This document shows positions 1-6,182 of a DNA stretch of 11,087 nt, one piece after another. Position 1 is the stretch's first letter. Each line of letters starts with the position of its first letter. The notes under the pieces were generated by a model. It saw only the letters and a program-made list of their open reading frames with translations, made no database searches and was not told where the DNA came from. Origin of the DNA: an uncultured Solirubrobacteraceae bacterium (lineage in GTDB: Bacteria; Actinomycetota; Thermoleophilia; Solirubrobacterales; Solirubrobacteraceae); the NCBI GenBank assembly GCA_902806215.1, contig CADCVT010000374.1:1-11087 (forward strand). Direction: 5' to 3'. The translations under genes were made by a program, and so were the position numbers.

Positions 1-2
1 AC

Positions 3-452
3 CTGGCCGAGCGCCCGGCGACCCAGGACCTGCAGGAGGCGGCCGTGGCGCTCGAAGGCTGCGGTGCGCGCGTCGATCACGCGCGCGCCCTCGCGGCGCT
101 CGGCGCGGTCCTCGCCGACGAGGGCCGCCGCCCCGAAGCGCGCGAGTCGCTGCGCGCCGCGCTCGATCTCGCGCGGTCGATCGGCGCGCAGGACATCGCC
201 GAGCGGGCGGCGCGCGACCTTCGCCGCGCCGGTGGCCGTCCCCCCGAGCCGCAGCGCGCGGTCGCCGGCCTCACGGCATCCGAACTGCGGGTCGCGCGCC
301 TCGCCGCGCAGGGCCACACGAACCGTCAGATCGCCGACGACCTGGTCGTGAGCTCGCATACGGTCCGGTTCCACCTGACCGGCGTCTACCGCAAGCTCGG
401 CGTGACCTCCCGCGACGAGCTTGCCGCCGCCCTTCGCGCGGCGAACGCGTGA
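3..452 (+). CDS. LuxR-type transcriptional regulator, C-terminal part (5' end outside window)
   Basis: This is the tail of a larger regulator. The reading frame is open from the first bases of the window, and the first ATG-less stretch reads as protein (LAERPATQDLQEAAVAL), so the gene begins upstream. The first ~75 visible residues form helical, Ala/Arg-rich TPR-like repeats (ARALAALGAVLADEGRRPEARESL), as in the C-terminal half of the large AAA-ATPase/TPR LuxR regulators (MalT/LAL type, often 800-1000 residues). The last ~60 residues are a GerE/LuxR helix-turn-helix: LTASELRVARLAAQGHTNRQ, then IADDLVVSSHTVRFHL and YRKLGV. It probably binds DNA in response to a ligand or partner sensed by the missing N-terminal part, but no target can be read here. 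It ends in TGA directly at a strong hairpin and faces a secreted-protein gene tail to tail. The family call is solid; the large-regulator subtype is inferred from the repeats. Confidence 0.88.
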   Translation: MAERPATQDLQEAAVALEGCGARVDHARALAALGAVLADEGRRPEARESLRAALDLARSIGAQDIAERAARDLRRAGGRPPEPQRAVAGLTASELRVARLAAQGHTNRQIADDLVVSSHTVRFHLTGVYRKLGVTSRDELAAALRAANA

Positions 453-478
453 GCGGCCGGCGTCGCCGCCGGCCGCTC
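451..478. terminator. Perfect 12-bp hairpin between convergent genes, probable bidirectional terminator
   Basis: GAGCGGCCGGCG (451-462), loop TCGC (463-466) and CGCCGGCCGCTC (467-478) form an uninterrupted 12-bp G/C-rich stem with a four-base loop. The left arm includes the last two bases of the LuxR-type gene's TGA. The stop of the opposing secreted-protein gene lies 25 bases to the right (503-505). There is no T-run on either side, so it is a U-less hairpin terminator of the kind common in actinobacteria rather than a canonical one. Seen directly; the function is inferred from its position. Confidence 0.7.
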
Positions 479-502
479 GCGCTGCGTCCCCACGCGGCTC
501 AG

Positions 503-1861
503 CTAGCGGATCCGCACGACGCGCTTGACCGTGGTGCGGTTGCCGGCGGCGTCGGTCGCGGTCACGACGACCGTGAGCCGCTTGCCGACCAGCCGGCGGA
601 TCTTGCGGCCACCCGGCTTGAGTCGCAGCGTGCGCGTGGCGGTCTTGCGGGCGAACGACTTCGTGAGGAGCGTCGACGCCTTCCGCTTGCCGCGCGTGCG
701 ACCCGTGATCTTCACGGTGAGCGCGCACGCCTCGTCGCAGCCGATGCGCGGCCCGAGGCCGCTCAGCGCCAGGTGCGAGCGCGTGACCTTGCGCCGCAGC
801 TCCACCCGCACCACCGGCGCGGTGGTGTCACGTGCGGACCGCACCGCCACGGGGGCGGGAGCGGGAGCCGGGGCCTCCTCGTCCGGACCCGAGCTCGGCG
901 GAAGCGGGGCGGGACCCGTCTCCGGCCCGAAGCCGCCGCCGCCCTTCGGCAGCACGACCTCGTCCTTCGGCTCGGGCTTCTTCTCCGACGCGCACCCGTT
1001 GTCGAGGTCACCCTTGACCGACGGGCACTCGTCCTCGAGCTTCGACACGCCGTCCTCGTCTGCGTCGACGCCCCAGTTGGCGACCCGTGCCGCCACGCTG
1101 ATCTTGAGCCCCTCGAAGGGCGCGAGACGGTCCTTGGCCGCCGTCTCGGACGCACCAGCCGACGTCGTGGTCCCGCTCATGTGCAGCAGGCGGAGGTTCT
1201 GGTTCGCCCCGATGACGAGGTCCTTGTAGGACAGCGTCGCGTCCGGCATCCCGTTGAACTGCGACTTCCAGACCGCGGGGTTCTGGCCGTGGGAGATCAC
1301 GGTCGGGGGGTGCGACTTCTCGCCCACGCCCCACTGCAGGAACGGGAACGACCCGCCCTGGTTCTTGTGCACCGACCAGTGGTCGGCGCTCGTCACCTGC
1401 GCGTCACCCGACTCGCTCAGGATCGAGTGCTGGCTGCCGAGGACGTTCACCGCGAAGTCGACGTCGACCGTGGTCTCGTCGCCGGGGTTCTGGATCGTGT
1501 CGAGATGACGGATCTGCCCGCCGATCGACACGATCGAGCGGCTGACGAACAGGCCGCCGACCTTCTTGGACGGGAACTGGATCGTCGTCGCCGTCGTGGT
1601 GCAGAGGCCCTGGTCGTCCGGGAGCATCGGGTACGCCTCGCCGTTGACCTTCAGGGCTCCGTGGTTCTCGGCGAAGTTCGACCCCTCTTCGAGGAACTTG
1701 GACCCGTTCTCCGAGCCGTCCTGCTGGATCTCCCAGGACTCGCCGGCGACGGCGGGAAGGGAGGCGAAGCAGATCGAGGCGTCCGCGCCACTCGGGGCGA
1801 CGAGCGACACCGCGAGGGCGGGAGCGGCGGCAGCGAGGGCGATGAGGTGGCGGGGCTTCAT
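503..1861 (-). CDS. Secreted protein with thrombospondin type-3-like calcium-binding repeat and Ig-like C-terminal module
   Basis: A 452-residue exported protein of unknown function. It starts at the ATG at 1861, which has a good Shine-Dalgarno AAGGAG five bases upstream; the open frame runs further upstream, but without ribosome-site support and across the divergent spacer. Residues 1-28 are a Sec signal peptide (MKPRHLIALAAAAPALAVSL, likely cut after GADA). Residues 29-265 are a beta-rich domain that I do not recognise. Residues 266-290 (DADEDGVSKLEDECPSVKG then DLDNGC) match a thrombospondin type-3 repeat, an acidic Asp-rich calcium site. Residues ~300-345 are a Pro/Ala/Glu linker. Residues ~347-452 (DTTAPVVRVEL ... 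VVVTATDAAGNRTT) are a basic Ig/FN3-like module that recurs in Thermoleophilia secreted proteins. A surface or extracellular matrix role is inferred. It is transcribed divergently from an RTX-like secreted protein, with a 22-bp palindrome between them. The exported, Ca-binding assignment is sound; no enzyme function is evident. Confidence 0.85.
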   Translation of the reverse strand: MKPRHLIALAAAAPALAVSLVAPSGADASICFASLPAVAGESWEIQQDGSENGSKFLEEGSNFAENHGALKVNGEAYPMLPDDQGLCTTTATTIQFPSKKVGGLFVSRSIVSIGGQIRHLDTIQNPGDETTVDVDFAVNVLGSQHSILSESGDAQVTSADHWSVHKNQGGSFPFLQWGVGEKSHPPTVISHGQNPAVWKSQFNGMPDATLSYKDLVIGANQNLRLLHMSGTTTSAGASETAAKDRLAPFEGLKISVAARVANWGVDADEDGVSKLEDECPSVKGDLDNGCASEKKPEPKDEVVLPKGGGGFGPETGPAPLPPSSGPDEEAPAPAPAPVAVRSARDTTAPVVRVELRRKVTRSHLALSGLGPRIGCDEACALTVKITGRTRGKRKASTLLTKSFARKTATRTLRLKPGGRKIRRLVGKRLTVVVTATDAAGNRTTVKRVVRIR

Positions 1862-1866
1862 GAGGA

Positions 1867-1872
1867 CTCCTT
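1867..1872 (-). promoter_or_regulatory. Ribosome binding site AAGGAG of the TSP3-repeat protein
   Basis: On the minus strand, AAGGAG stands five bases before the ATG at 1861. It fixes that start against the longer open frame reaching 2083. It is the only clear Shine-Dalgarno sequence among the intergenic starts in this window, since most others look leaderless. Confidence 0.85.
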
Positions 1873-1924
1873 CAGGGGGACTCGAGGTGCTGGAGCCCAC
1901 TCTGCGCTCCCCCGCCCCCCACCG

Positions 1925-1946
1925 CATGAGGGGTCGACCCCTCATG
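1925..1946. promoter_or_regulatory. Perfect 22-bp palindrome in the divergent spacer, probable operator
   Basis: The half-site CATGAGGGGTC (1925-1935) is followed at once by its exact complement GACCCCTCATG (1936-1946), with no mismatch and no loop. It sits in the spacer between the two divergent secreted-protein genes, 63 bases from one start (1861) and 58 from the other (2005). Its length, symmetry and position fit the site of a dimeric repressor or activator acting on one or both genes. The regulator is unknown. Without a loop it would make a poor RNA hairpin terminator. Confidence 0.65.
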
Positions 1947-1968
1947 TTCGCCTGGGGGTGCCCGTGCG

Positions 1969-1997
1969 TTGTGCGATCTCGACGCCTGTGGGAACGT
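1969..1997 (+). promoter_or_regulatory. Candidate promoter of the RTX-like gene
   Basis: TTGTGC (1969-1974) and GAACGT (1992-1997) are separated by 17 bases, and seven bases separate GAACGT from the ATG at 2005. The hexamers match the sigma-70 consensus weakly. The -10-to-ATG distance matches the other leaderless-looking starts in the window, and no Shine-Dalgarno sequence precedes the ATG. Tentative. Confidence 0.35.
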
Positions 1998-2004
1998 GCC
2001 ACCC

Positions 2005-2913
2005 ATGTCACGCCTCCGCCTCGTCCTCGCCGCCGGAGCGCTCTCGCTGCTCGGGGCGCCGCTGCTGGCCGGTGCGGCTCCACCGGAGGGTCCCCCGTGC
2101 GCCGACGGTCCGTCAGCCGTGCGCGCGACCGGGCCCGAGACGACCGGCACGGCGGGCGACGACGTCATCTTCGGCACGCCGGGCAACGACGCGATCAGCG
2201 CGCTGGCGGGCGGCGGCGGCGTCGACGGCGGCGCGGGCGACGACACCGTCTACGGGAACGCCGGCGACGACCGCCTCATCGGCGGCGACGGCGCCGACCG
2301 GCTGTACGACGGCGACTCGAGCCGCCGCGCCGACGAGGACGCGTTGTCCGGCGGCGAGGGCGACGACTCGCTGTTCAGCGAGAGCGGCGGCGACGCGCTC
2401 GACGCCGGCCCGGGCGACGACAGCATCTTCGCCCAGAACGGCCGCGCCGACACGATCGACTGCGGCGACGGGACCGACACGATCGAGGTCGACTTCGCCG
2501 ACGACCTCGTCGGCTGTGAGGGCACCAAGCCGGCCAACGCGGTCCGGTCCGTCTCGCCACGCGCCGGGCGGGCGAAGACGCGCTTCGTCGTGCGCTTCCG
2601 CGGCGGCGCCGTCCGCGTCGACGAGAACAACGAGAACGGCTTCCGCATTCTCGTCACCCCGCCGTCGGGCAGCGCGTGCGACCGCGGCGCGCCGGTCGAG
2701 GTGTGGAACACGGTGAACGCCCGCCTCGGCCGGACCTTCCGCTCGGCGCGCCTCGTCGCGCCCGGCCGACGGCACCGCTGGTGCCGCGGGACCTACGAGG
2801 GCACGCTGCAGGAGCAGATCTCGGGGTCGAGCAGCTCATGCGAGCAGGACGACGCGCCCGCCTCCTGCAACGCGGACCGGCTCATCGGCCGGCTGCGCTT
2901 CCGGGTTCGCTAG
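2005..2913 (+). CDS. Secreted RTX-like (hemolysin-type calcium-binding repeat) protein
   Basis: A 302-residue exported protein. I chose the ATG at 2005 because it opens a clean Sec signal peptide (MSRLRLVLAAGALSLLGAPL, then LAGAA); the in-frame ATG at 1969 would put a polar stretch in front of it. Residues ~49-162 hold about ten glycine/aspartate nonapeptides of the RTX GGxGxDxUx type (TAGDDVIFG, GAGDDTVYG, NAGDDRLIG, GEGDDSLFS, GPGDDSIFA, GDGTDTIEV). Such repeats fold into a calcium-stabilised parallel beta-roll. Residues ~175-302 form a basic, Cys-containing C-terminal domain (Cys 225, 260, 279, 288) that I do not recognise. Classical RTX proteins leave by type I secretion through a C-terminal signal; here the N-terminal signal implies Sec export, as is usual in Gram-positives. 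No catalytic motif is seen, so toxin activity should not be assumed. It is divergent from the TSP3-repeat protein and convergent with the helicase, six bases apart. Confidence 0.85.
   Translation: MSRLRLVLAAGALSLLGAPLLAGAAPPEGPPCADGPSAVRATGPETTGTAGDDVIFGTPGNDAISALAGGGGVDGGAGDDTVYGNAGDDRLIGGDGADRLYDGDSSRRADEDALSGGEGDDSLFSESGGDALDAGPGDDSIFAQNGRADTIDCGDGTDTIEVDFADDLVGCEGTKPANAVRSVSPRAGRAKTRFVVRFRGGAVRVDENNENGFRILVTPPSGSACDRGAPVEVWNTVNARLGRTFRSARLVAPGRRHRWCRGTYEGTLQEQISGSSSSCEQDDAPASCNADRLIGRLRFRVR
2149..2490 (+). repeat. Degenerate 27-base repeats encoding the RTX nonapeptides
   Basis: Codons such as GGCGACGAC recur at multiples of about 27 bases through this stretch, encoding roughly ten Gly/Asp nonapeptides. 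At least two are interrupted or degenerate (around DSSRRADEDALSG and QNGRADTIDC). The repetition lies at protein level; the DNA copies have diverged, so it is an old array and not a recent tandem duplication. Confidence 0.75.
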
Positions 2914-2919
2914 ACGCCG

Positions 2920-4593
2920 CTAGAAGCGCTCGCGCCGCACGTTCGTGCGGCGGCCCTTGATCGAGCTCGCTCGCAGCGCGGTGATGACCTCGTCGGCGAA
3001 GGGCTCGGGAACCTCGACGAGCGAGAAGCGGTCGGCGATCTCGATCGCTCCGATGTCCCGGCCGGGGACGCTCGACTCGTTGGCGATCGCTCCGACGAGG
3101 TCCTGCGGGCGGATGCCCGCCGCTCGACCGGCGCCGATGAAGAGCCGGGTCATGCCGGCCGACTGGTGCTTCTGCGCGCCGCGGCGCGGACGGTCGTCGC
3201 CACCCCCGTTGCGGCTCTTCGAAGCGCGCTCGGGCCGGTCGTGGACCGCCGGCGCGTCGGGGATCTCCTCCTCGTCGACCGCGGCGCCTGAGAGCTCGTG
3301 CGCGAGCTTCACCGCGGCGGCGGCGACGTCCATCACGTCGTACTCCTCGGCGAGCGTCTCGACGACGACGCGGAACGCGTCGAGCTTGTCCTCGAGCAGC
3401 GACTCCTCGAGGCCGGCGCGCGTCAGCTCGAGGCGCCGTGCGCGCAGATCGGCGACGGTGGGGATCTTCTCGATCTCGATCTTCTGCTTCGTGAGCCGCT
3501 CGATCTGCTTGAGCATGCGGTGCTCGCGCGGCTCGGCGAGCGTGATCGCGACGCCCTCGCGCCCGGCCCGGCCGACGCGGCCGATGCGGTGCACGTAGGC
3601 GGCGGGCGCGGCCGGCACGTCGAAGTTGATGACGTGGGTGAGCTGGTCGACGTCGAGCCCGCGGGCCGCGACGTCGGTGGCGATGAGCAGCTCGGCGGCG
3701 CCGCTGCGCAGCTTCTTCATGACCCGGTCGCGCTGCTCCTGGCTCATGCCACCGTGGAGCGCCTCGGCGCGGTAGCCGCGGCCGTTGAGCGTCTCTGAGA
3801 GAGAGTCGACCTCGTCGCGGGTGCGGCAGAACACGAGCGCGGCGGTCGGCGCCTCGACGTCGAGCACCCGCCCGAGCGCCGAGGACTTCTGCCCGCGCGG
3901 CACGATGTACGCGGTCTGCCGCACGAGCGGGCCGTCGCCGGGCGCGATGTCCTCGCCGCCGAGCTCGATCCGCACCGCGTCGCGCAGGTGCCGGTTGGCG
4001 ATCGAGGCGATCCGCGGCGGCATCGTGGCCGAGAACAGAACGGTCTGCCGGCCCTCGGGAGCGTCGGTGAGGATCGACTCGATGTCCTCGGCGAAGCCCA
4101 TGTCGAGCATCTCGTCGGCCTCGTCGAGCACCACGACCTCGATCGAGCCGAGCCGGAGCGTCCCGCGCTTGAGGTGGTCGACGGCGCGTCCCGGCGTGGC
4201 CACGACGACATCGACGCCGCGCTGGAGCGCGCGCAGCTGCGAGCGGATCGGCTGCCCGCCGTAGACCGGCAGGACCCGCGTGCCGAGCGCCTTGCCGTAC
4301 TTGTGGATCGCCTCGGAGACCTGCATCGCCAGCTCACGAGTCGGGACGAGGATGAGCGCCGCCGGCTCGGTGGCGTCGCGCCCCGCGGGCATGCGCTGCA
4401 GCAGCGGCAGCGCGAACGCCGCGGTCTTGCCGGTGCCGGTCGCGGCCTGCCCCAGCAGGTCGCGTCCCTCGACGAGCGGCGGGATCGACTCGCGCTGGAT
4501 CGGCGTCGGCTCCTCGTAGCCGAGGTGCGTGAGCGCTTGAAGCAGCTCGTCGCGCAGGCCGAGGTCGGCAAAGGTCCCAGGGGAAGTGTCCAC
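2920..4593 (-). CDS. deaD: DEAD-box ATP-dependent RNA helicase with DbpA-type RNA-binding domain (DeaD/CsdA type)
   Basis: An ATP-dependent helicase that unwinds structured RNA; the family serves ribosome assembly, mRNA turnover and cold growth. All core motifs appear in a 557-residue product: Q motif (F8 with PTPIQ to Gln33), Walker A ATGTGKT (51-57), PTRELA (84-89), TPGR (133-136), DEAD (157-160), SAT (188-190), then the second RecA domain with ATDVAARGLD (305-314) and HRIGRVGRAG (335-344). Residues ~390-440 resemble the DeaD helical dimerisation region. A charged linker follows (~440-480). Residues 482-555 (RLFIGAGRAAGIRPQDLVGAI ... SLVEVP) are a DbpA-type RNA-binding domain. The start is GTG at 4593. 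No separate Shine-Dalgarno sequence is seen, but TACGTT stands six bases upstream, which fits a leaderless message. Motif VI has Val340 where Thr is usual. It shares an 85-base divergent spacer with the LuxR-type gene. Confidence 0.95.
   Translation of the reverse strand: MDTSPGTFADLGLRDELLQALTHLGYEEPTPIQRESIPPLVEGRDLLGQAATGTGKTAAFALPLLQRMPAGRDATEPAALILVPTRELAMQVSEAIHKYGKALGTRVLPVYGGQPIRSQLRALQRGVDVVVATPGRAVDHLKRGTLRLGSIEVVVLDEADEMLDMGFAEDIESILTDAPEGRQTVLFSATMPPRIASIANRHLRDAVRIELGGEDIAPGDGPLVRQTAYIVPRGQKSSALGRVLDVEAPTAALVFCRTRDEVDSLSETLNGRGYRAEALHGGMSQEQRDRVMKKLRSGAAELLIATDVAARGLDVDQLTHVINFDVPAAPAAYVHRIGRVGRAGREGVAITLAEPREHRMLKQIERLTKQKIEIEKIPTVADLRARRLELTRAGLEESLLEDKLDAFRVVVETLAEEYDVMDVAAAAVKLAHELSGAAVDEEEIPDAPAVHDRPERASKSRNGGGDDRPRRGAQKHQSAGMTRLFIGAGRAAGIRPQDLVGAIANESSVPGRDIGAIEIADRFSLVEVPEPFADEVITALRASSIKGRRTNVRRERF
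2933..2952. terminator. 8-bp hairpin inside the 3' end of the helicase gene, possible terminator of the RTX-like gene
   Basis: CGCCGCAC (2933-2940), loop GTTC and GTGCGGCG (2945-2952) form a perfect 8-bp stem. It begins 20 bases after the RTX-like gene's TAG and lies within the last codons of the helicase on the other strand (RRTNVRR). Only six bases separate the two convergent genes, so any terminator must sit in coding DNA. No T-run follows. The Arg-rich codons could also produce this by chance. Confidence 0.35.
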
Positions 4594-4605
4594 CCCCTCA
4601 ACGTA
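4594..4605 (-). promoter_or_regulatory. Candidate -10 element of the helicase gene, leaderless
   Basis: On the minus strand, TACGTT (4605 to 4600) fits the actinobacterial -10 pattern TANNNT. It is followed by six bases (GAGGGG) and the GTG start at 4593. GAGGGG touches the start codon and is too close to act as a Shine-Dalgarno sequence. I see no convincing -35. Confidence 0.45.
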
Positions 4606-4642
4606 CGACGACGCCGGGCTCGCCGAGGATCCGGTGGCGCGC

Positions 4643-4678
4643 TTGCGTTCAGGTCCGAGCGGCGCGTAGTGTCGCGCG
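4643..4678 (+). promoter_or_regulatory. Candidate promoter of the LuxR-type gene, leaderless
   Basis: TTGCGT (4643-4648) and TAGTGT (4667-4672, TANNNT) are 18 bases apart, and six bases separate TAGTGT from the ATG at 4679. Transcription from such a -10 would begin at or next to the ATG. No Shine-Dalgarno sequence exists. Confidence 0.55.
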
Positions 4679-5428
4679 ATGCAGCGTCAGCTCCTGGATC
4701 TGGTCGGTGAGGTGTACGCGATGCTCGACCTCGACACCTTCCGTCCGGGGCTCCTCGACGCGATCCGCCGGGCGGTCCCGTCCGACTGGGCCTCACTCAA
4801 CGACATCGGTCCCGAGCCGGGCGATGCCCTCTCGCTCGTCGAGCCTCCCCTGCCGGTCGAGCTGCACGTCGCGTTCGCCGAGCACGCGCAGGACAACCAC
4901 CTGCTGCGGCACTTCCAGGCCACGCGCGACGGTCGCGCGCACCGCATGTCGGACGTGTGCACGCCGGACGAGTTCCACGCGACGAACCTCTACCGCGAGA
5001 TCTACGCGAAGATCGGCCTCGAGTACCAGATGTCCTTCGTATTCCCCGCGCAGGAGGACCACGTCCTCGCGGTCGTGTTGAGCCGCACGGACCACGACTA
5101 CTCCGACGAGGAGGTCGCGCTCGTCGAGGCCGCCCGCCCCCACCTCATCCAGGCCTACCGCAACGCGCGCGAGCACTCGGCGCTGCTCCAGCGGCTCGGG
5201 GATGGCTCCCCCGTCCCGCCGCGCGACCTGCGCGCGTACGGGCTGACCAGCCGCGAGGCGCAGGTCCTGAGGCGCGTCGCGACCGGAGGCTCGAACGCCG
5301 ACATCGCGCGCGAGCTCTCGGTGAGCGCGCGCACCGTGCAGAAGCACCTCGAGAACGCCTACCGCAAGCTCGGCGTGAGCACGCGCTCGGAGGCGGCCCG
5401 CCTCGCGTGGGCGACCTACGTCGACTGA
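4679..5428 (+). CDS. Stand-alone LuxR-type transcriptional regulator
   Basis: A 249-residue DNA-binding regulator. Residues ~186-249 are a complete GerE/LuxR helix-turn-helix (YGLTSREAQVLRRVATGG, then SNADIARELSVSARTVQKHL and AYRKLGVSTRSEAA). The ~180 residues before it are an alpha/beta sensory-like domain (MQRQLLDLVGEVYAMLDL ... MSFVFPAQEDHVLAVVLSR ... EEVALVEAARPHLIQAYR). Its layout recalls GAF-type or autoinducer-like sensor domains, but the ligand cannot be told. There is no receiver domain with a phosphoryl-accepting Asp, so it is not a two-component response regulator, and no LuxI-type synthase is nearby. The start is set by the TAGTGT element six bases upstream. The gene ends 13 bases inside the dioxygenase gene on the other strand. 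Its likely targets are itself, the divergent helicase or the dioxygenase, but this is a guess from position. Confidence 0.9.
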   Translation: MQRQLLDLVGEVYAMLDLDTFRPGLLDAIRRAVPSDWASLNDIGPEPGDALSLVEPPLPVELHVAFAEHAQDNHLLRHFQATRDGRAHRMSDVCTPDEFHATNLYREIYAKIGLEYQMSFVFPAQEDHVLAVVLSRTDHDYSDEEVALVEAARPHLIQAYRNAREHSALLQRLGDGSPVPPRDLRAYGLTSREAQVLRRVATGGSNADIARELSVSARTVQKHLENAYRKLGVSTRSEAARLAWATYVD

Positions 5429-6141
5429 GCGACGTCGAACGAGATCGCGCCCACCCAGCCGTCGCCCTCGCGGGAGCTCCTGACGACGAGGCGCTCGTCG
5501 AAGATGCCGTCGCTCTCGTTGCGCTGGCGCGCGCCGCCGGCGTCGTACGGCGCCCGAGCGAAGACGCCGTCGGTCGTCTCGTCGTCGAAGTAGAGCTGCG
5601 TGGTGAGCGCGGTGCGGTTGTCGAGGTGGACCTTGACGTGGACGTGGACGGTCCGGCCCTCGTAGCCGCCGGGGAAGATCGTGCGGAACTGGGCGATGCC
5701 GTCGGCGTTTGTGGCCTGCGCCCCGCGCAGGAAGCGCTCGCCCTTGCCGTCCTCGAAGCCGGAGTACACCCCGCCGGCGTCACAGTGCCACACGTCGACC
5801 ACCGCGTTCTCGATCGGCTTGCACTCCGCGTCGCGAACGCGCAGCGCGAGCCGCAGCGGGGCTCCCTCGCGATCCTCGGTGATGTCGCTGCGGATCGCGT
5901 CCGCGTCGAAGTAGTAGGGGCCCTCGGTCTGCTCGGGGGTCAGCGTGCACGCGGAGCTGTCGTCGAACAGCTCGGTCGTGCTCGTCCCGGTCCTGGTCGA
6001 TGGCTCGACCGTGGCCGTGCCGCCCTCGGTGGTCGCAACCTCGGTCGTGGTCTTCTCGTCGGCGCCGCACGCCGTCAGCAACGAGGCGAGCGACACGGTT
6101 CCCAGGCCCGCGAGGGCCCCGCGGCGAGTCATCTTCGTCAT
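5416..6141 (-). CDS. Exported lipoprotein of the intradiol ring-cleavage dioxygenase family
   Basis: A 241-residue member of the protocatechuate 3,4-/catechol 1,2-dioxygenase family, non-haem Fe(III) enzymes that cleave catechols between the hydroxyls. The four expected iron ligands are present: Tyr126 (VWHCDAGGVYSGF), Tyr160 (TIFPGGYEGR), His166 and His168 (RTVHVHVKV), with Arg163 beside them. TEGPYYF (72-78) is another family hallmark. The N-terminus has a twin-arginine motif (MTRRGALAGLG) and a lipobox LTAC with Cys25, so the enzyme should be folded before Tat export and anchored by lipid outside the membrane. A Thr/Glu-rich tether (30-60) follows. ATG 6141 fits the promoter spacing; ATG 6132 (MTRR) is an alternative. 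No other aromatic-degradation genes are visible, so the substrate is open: lignin- or humus-derived catechols are possible. It shares a promoter pattern with the response-regulator gene. Confidence 0.9.
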   Translation of the reverse strand: MTKMTRRGALAGLGTVSLASLLTACGADEKTTTEVATTEGGTATVEPSTRTGTSTTELFDDSSACTLTPEQTEGPYYFDADAIRSDITEDREGAPLRLALRVRDAECKPIENAVVDVWHCDAGGVYSGFEDGKGERFLRGAQATNADGIAQFRTIFPGGYEGRTVHVHVKVHLDNRTALTTQLYFDDETTDGVFARAPYDAGGARQRNESDGIFDERLVVRSSREGDGWVGAISFDVAQST

Positions 6142-6148
6142 GTCCGGC

Positions 6149-6180
6149 AGTGTCGCGGCCGATCCTGAGCGCAGGCTGAA
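6149..6180 (-). promoter_or_regulatory. Promoter of the dioxygenase gene with tandem TCAG repeats
   Basis: On the minus strand, TTCAG (6180 to 6176) and CTCAGG (6169 to 6164) form a direct repeat with 11-base spacing. GACACT (6154 to 6149) follows 21 bases after the first repeat, then seven bases and ATG 6141. Two copies one helical turn apart, placed where a -35 would be, are typical of OmpR/PhoB-type activator sites. No Shine-Dalgarno sequence is seen. The same arrangement stands before the response-regulator gene. Confidence 0.55.
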
Positions 6181-6182
6181 CG

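Noticed and set aside
1898..1925. Run of C/G blocks that might form a G-quadruplex on the minus strand
   Set aside because: The G-runs do not give four clear GGG tracts with short loops, so the standard pattern is not met. Such blocks are expected at this base composition.
1969..2004. Upstream ATG for the RTX-like protein
   Set aside because: The 12 added residues (MCDLDACGNVPP) would spoil the signal peptide, and no ribosome site or -10 element fits that start.
1862..2083. N-terminal extension of the TSP3-repeat protein to 2083
   Set aside because: It would place ~74 Arg-rich residues before a perfect signal peptide, cross the palindrome and overlap the RTX gene's signal peptide. The AAGGAG before ATG 1861 decides the start.
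449..2716. A 755-codon open frame on the + strand across the TSP3-protein gene and spacer
   Set aside because: Its product is low-complexity Arg/Ala/His-rich sequence with no domain. The opposite strand encodes a protein with signal peptide, TSP3 repeat and ribosome site, so this frame is a GC-rich artefact.
2005..2913. RTX protein as a pore-forming toxin with type I secretion
   Set aside because: There is no toxin domain, no acylation gene and no ABC exporter nearby, and the N-terminal signal points to Sec export. Only calcium-binding repeats can be supported.
3744..4796. 350-codon minus-strand frame over the helicase start and the LuxR-type gene
   Set aside because: Ser/Arg-rich translation with no domain; it is a shadow of the helicase in another frame.
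4679..5428. Quorum-sensing LuxR receptor
   Set aside because: No LuxI-type synthase is near, and the N-terminal domain cannot be matched to the acyl-homoserine-lactone pocket by eye. LuxR-type refers only to the DNA-binding domain.
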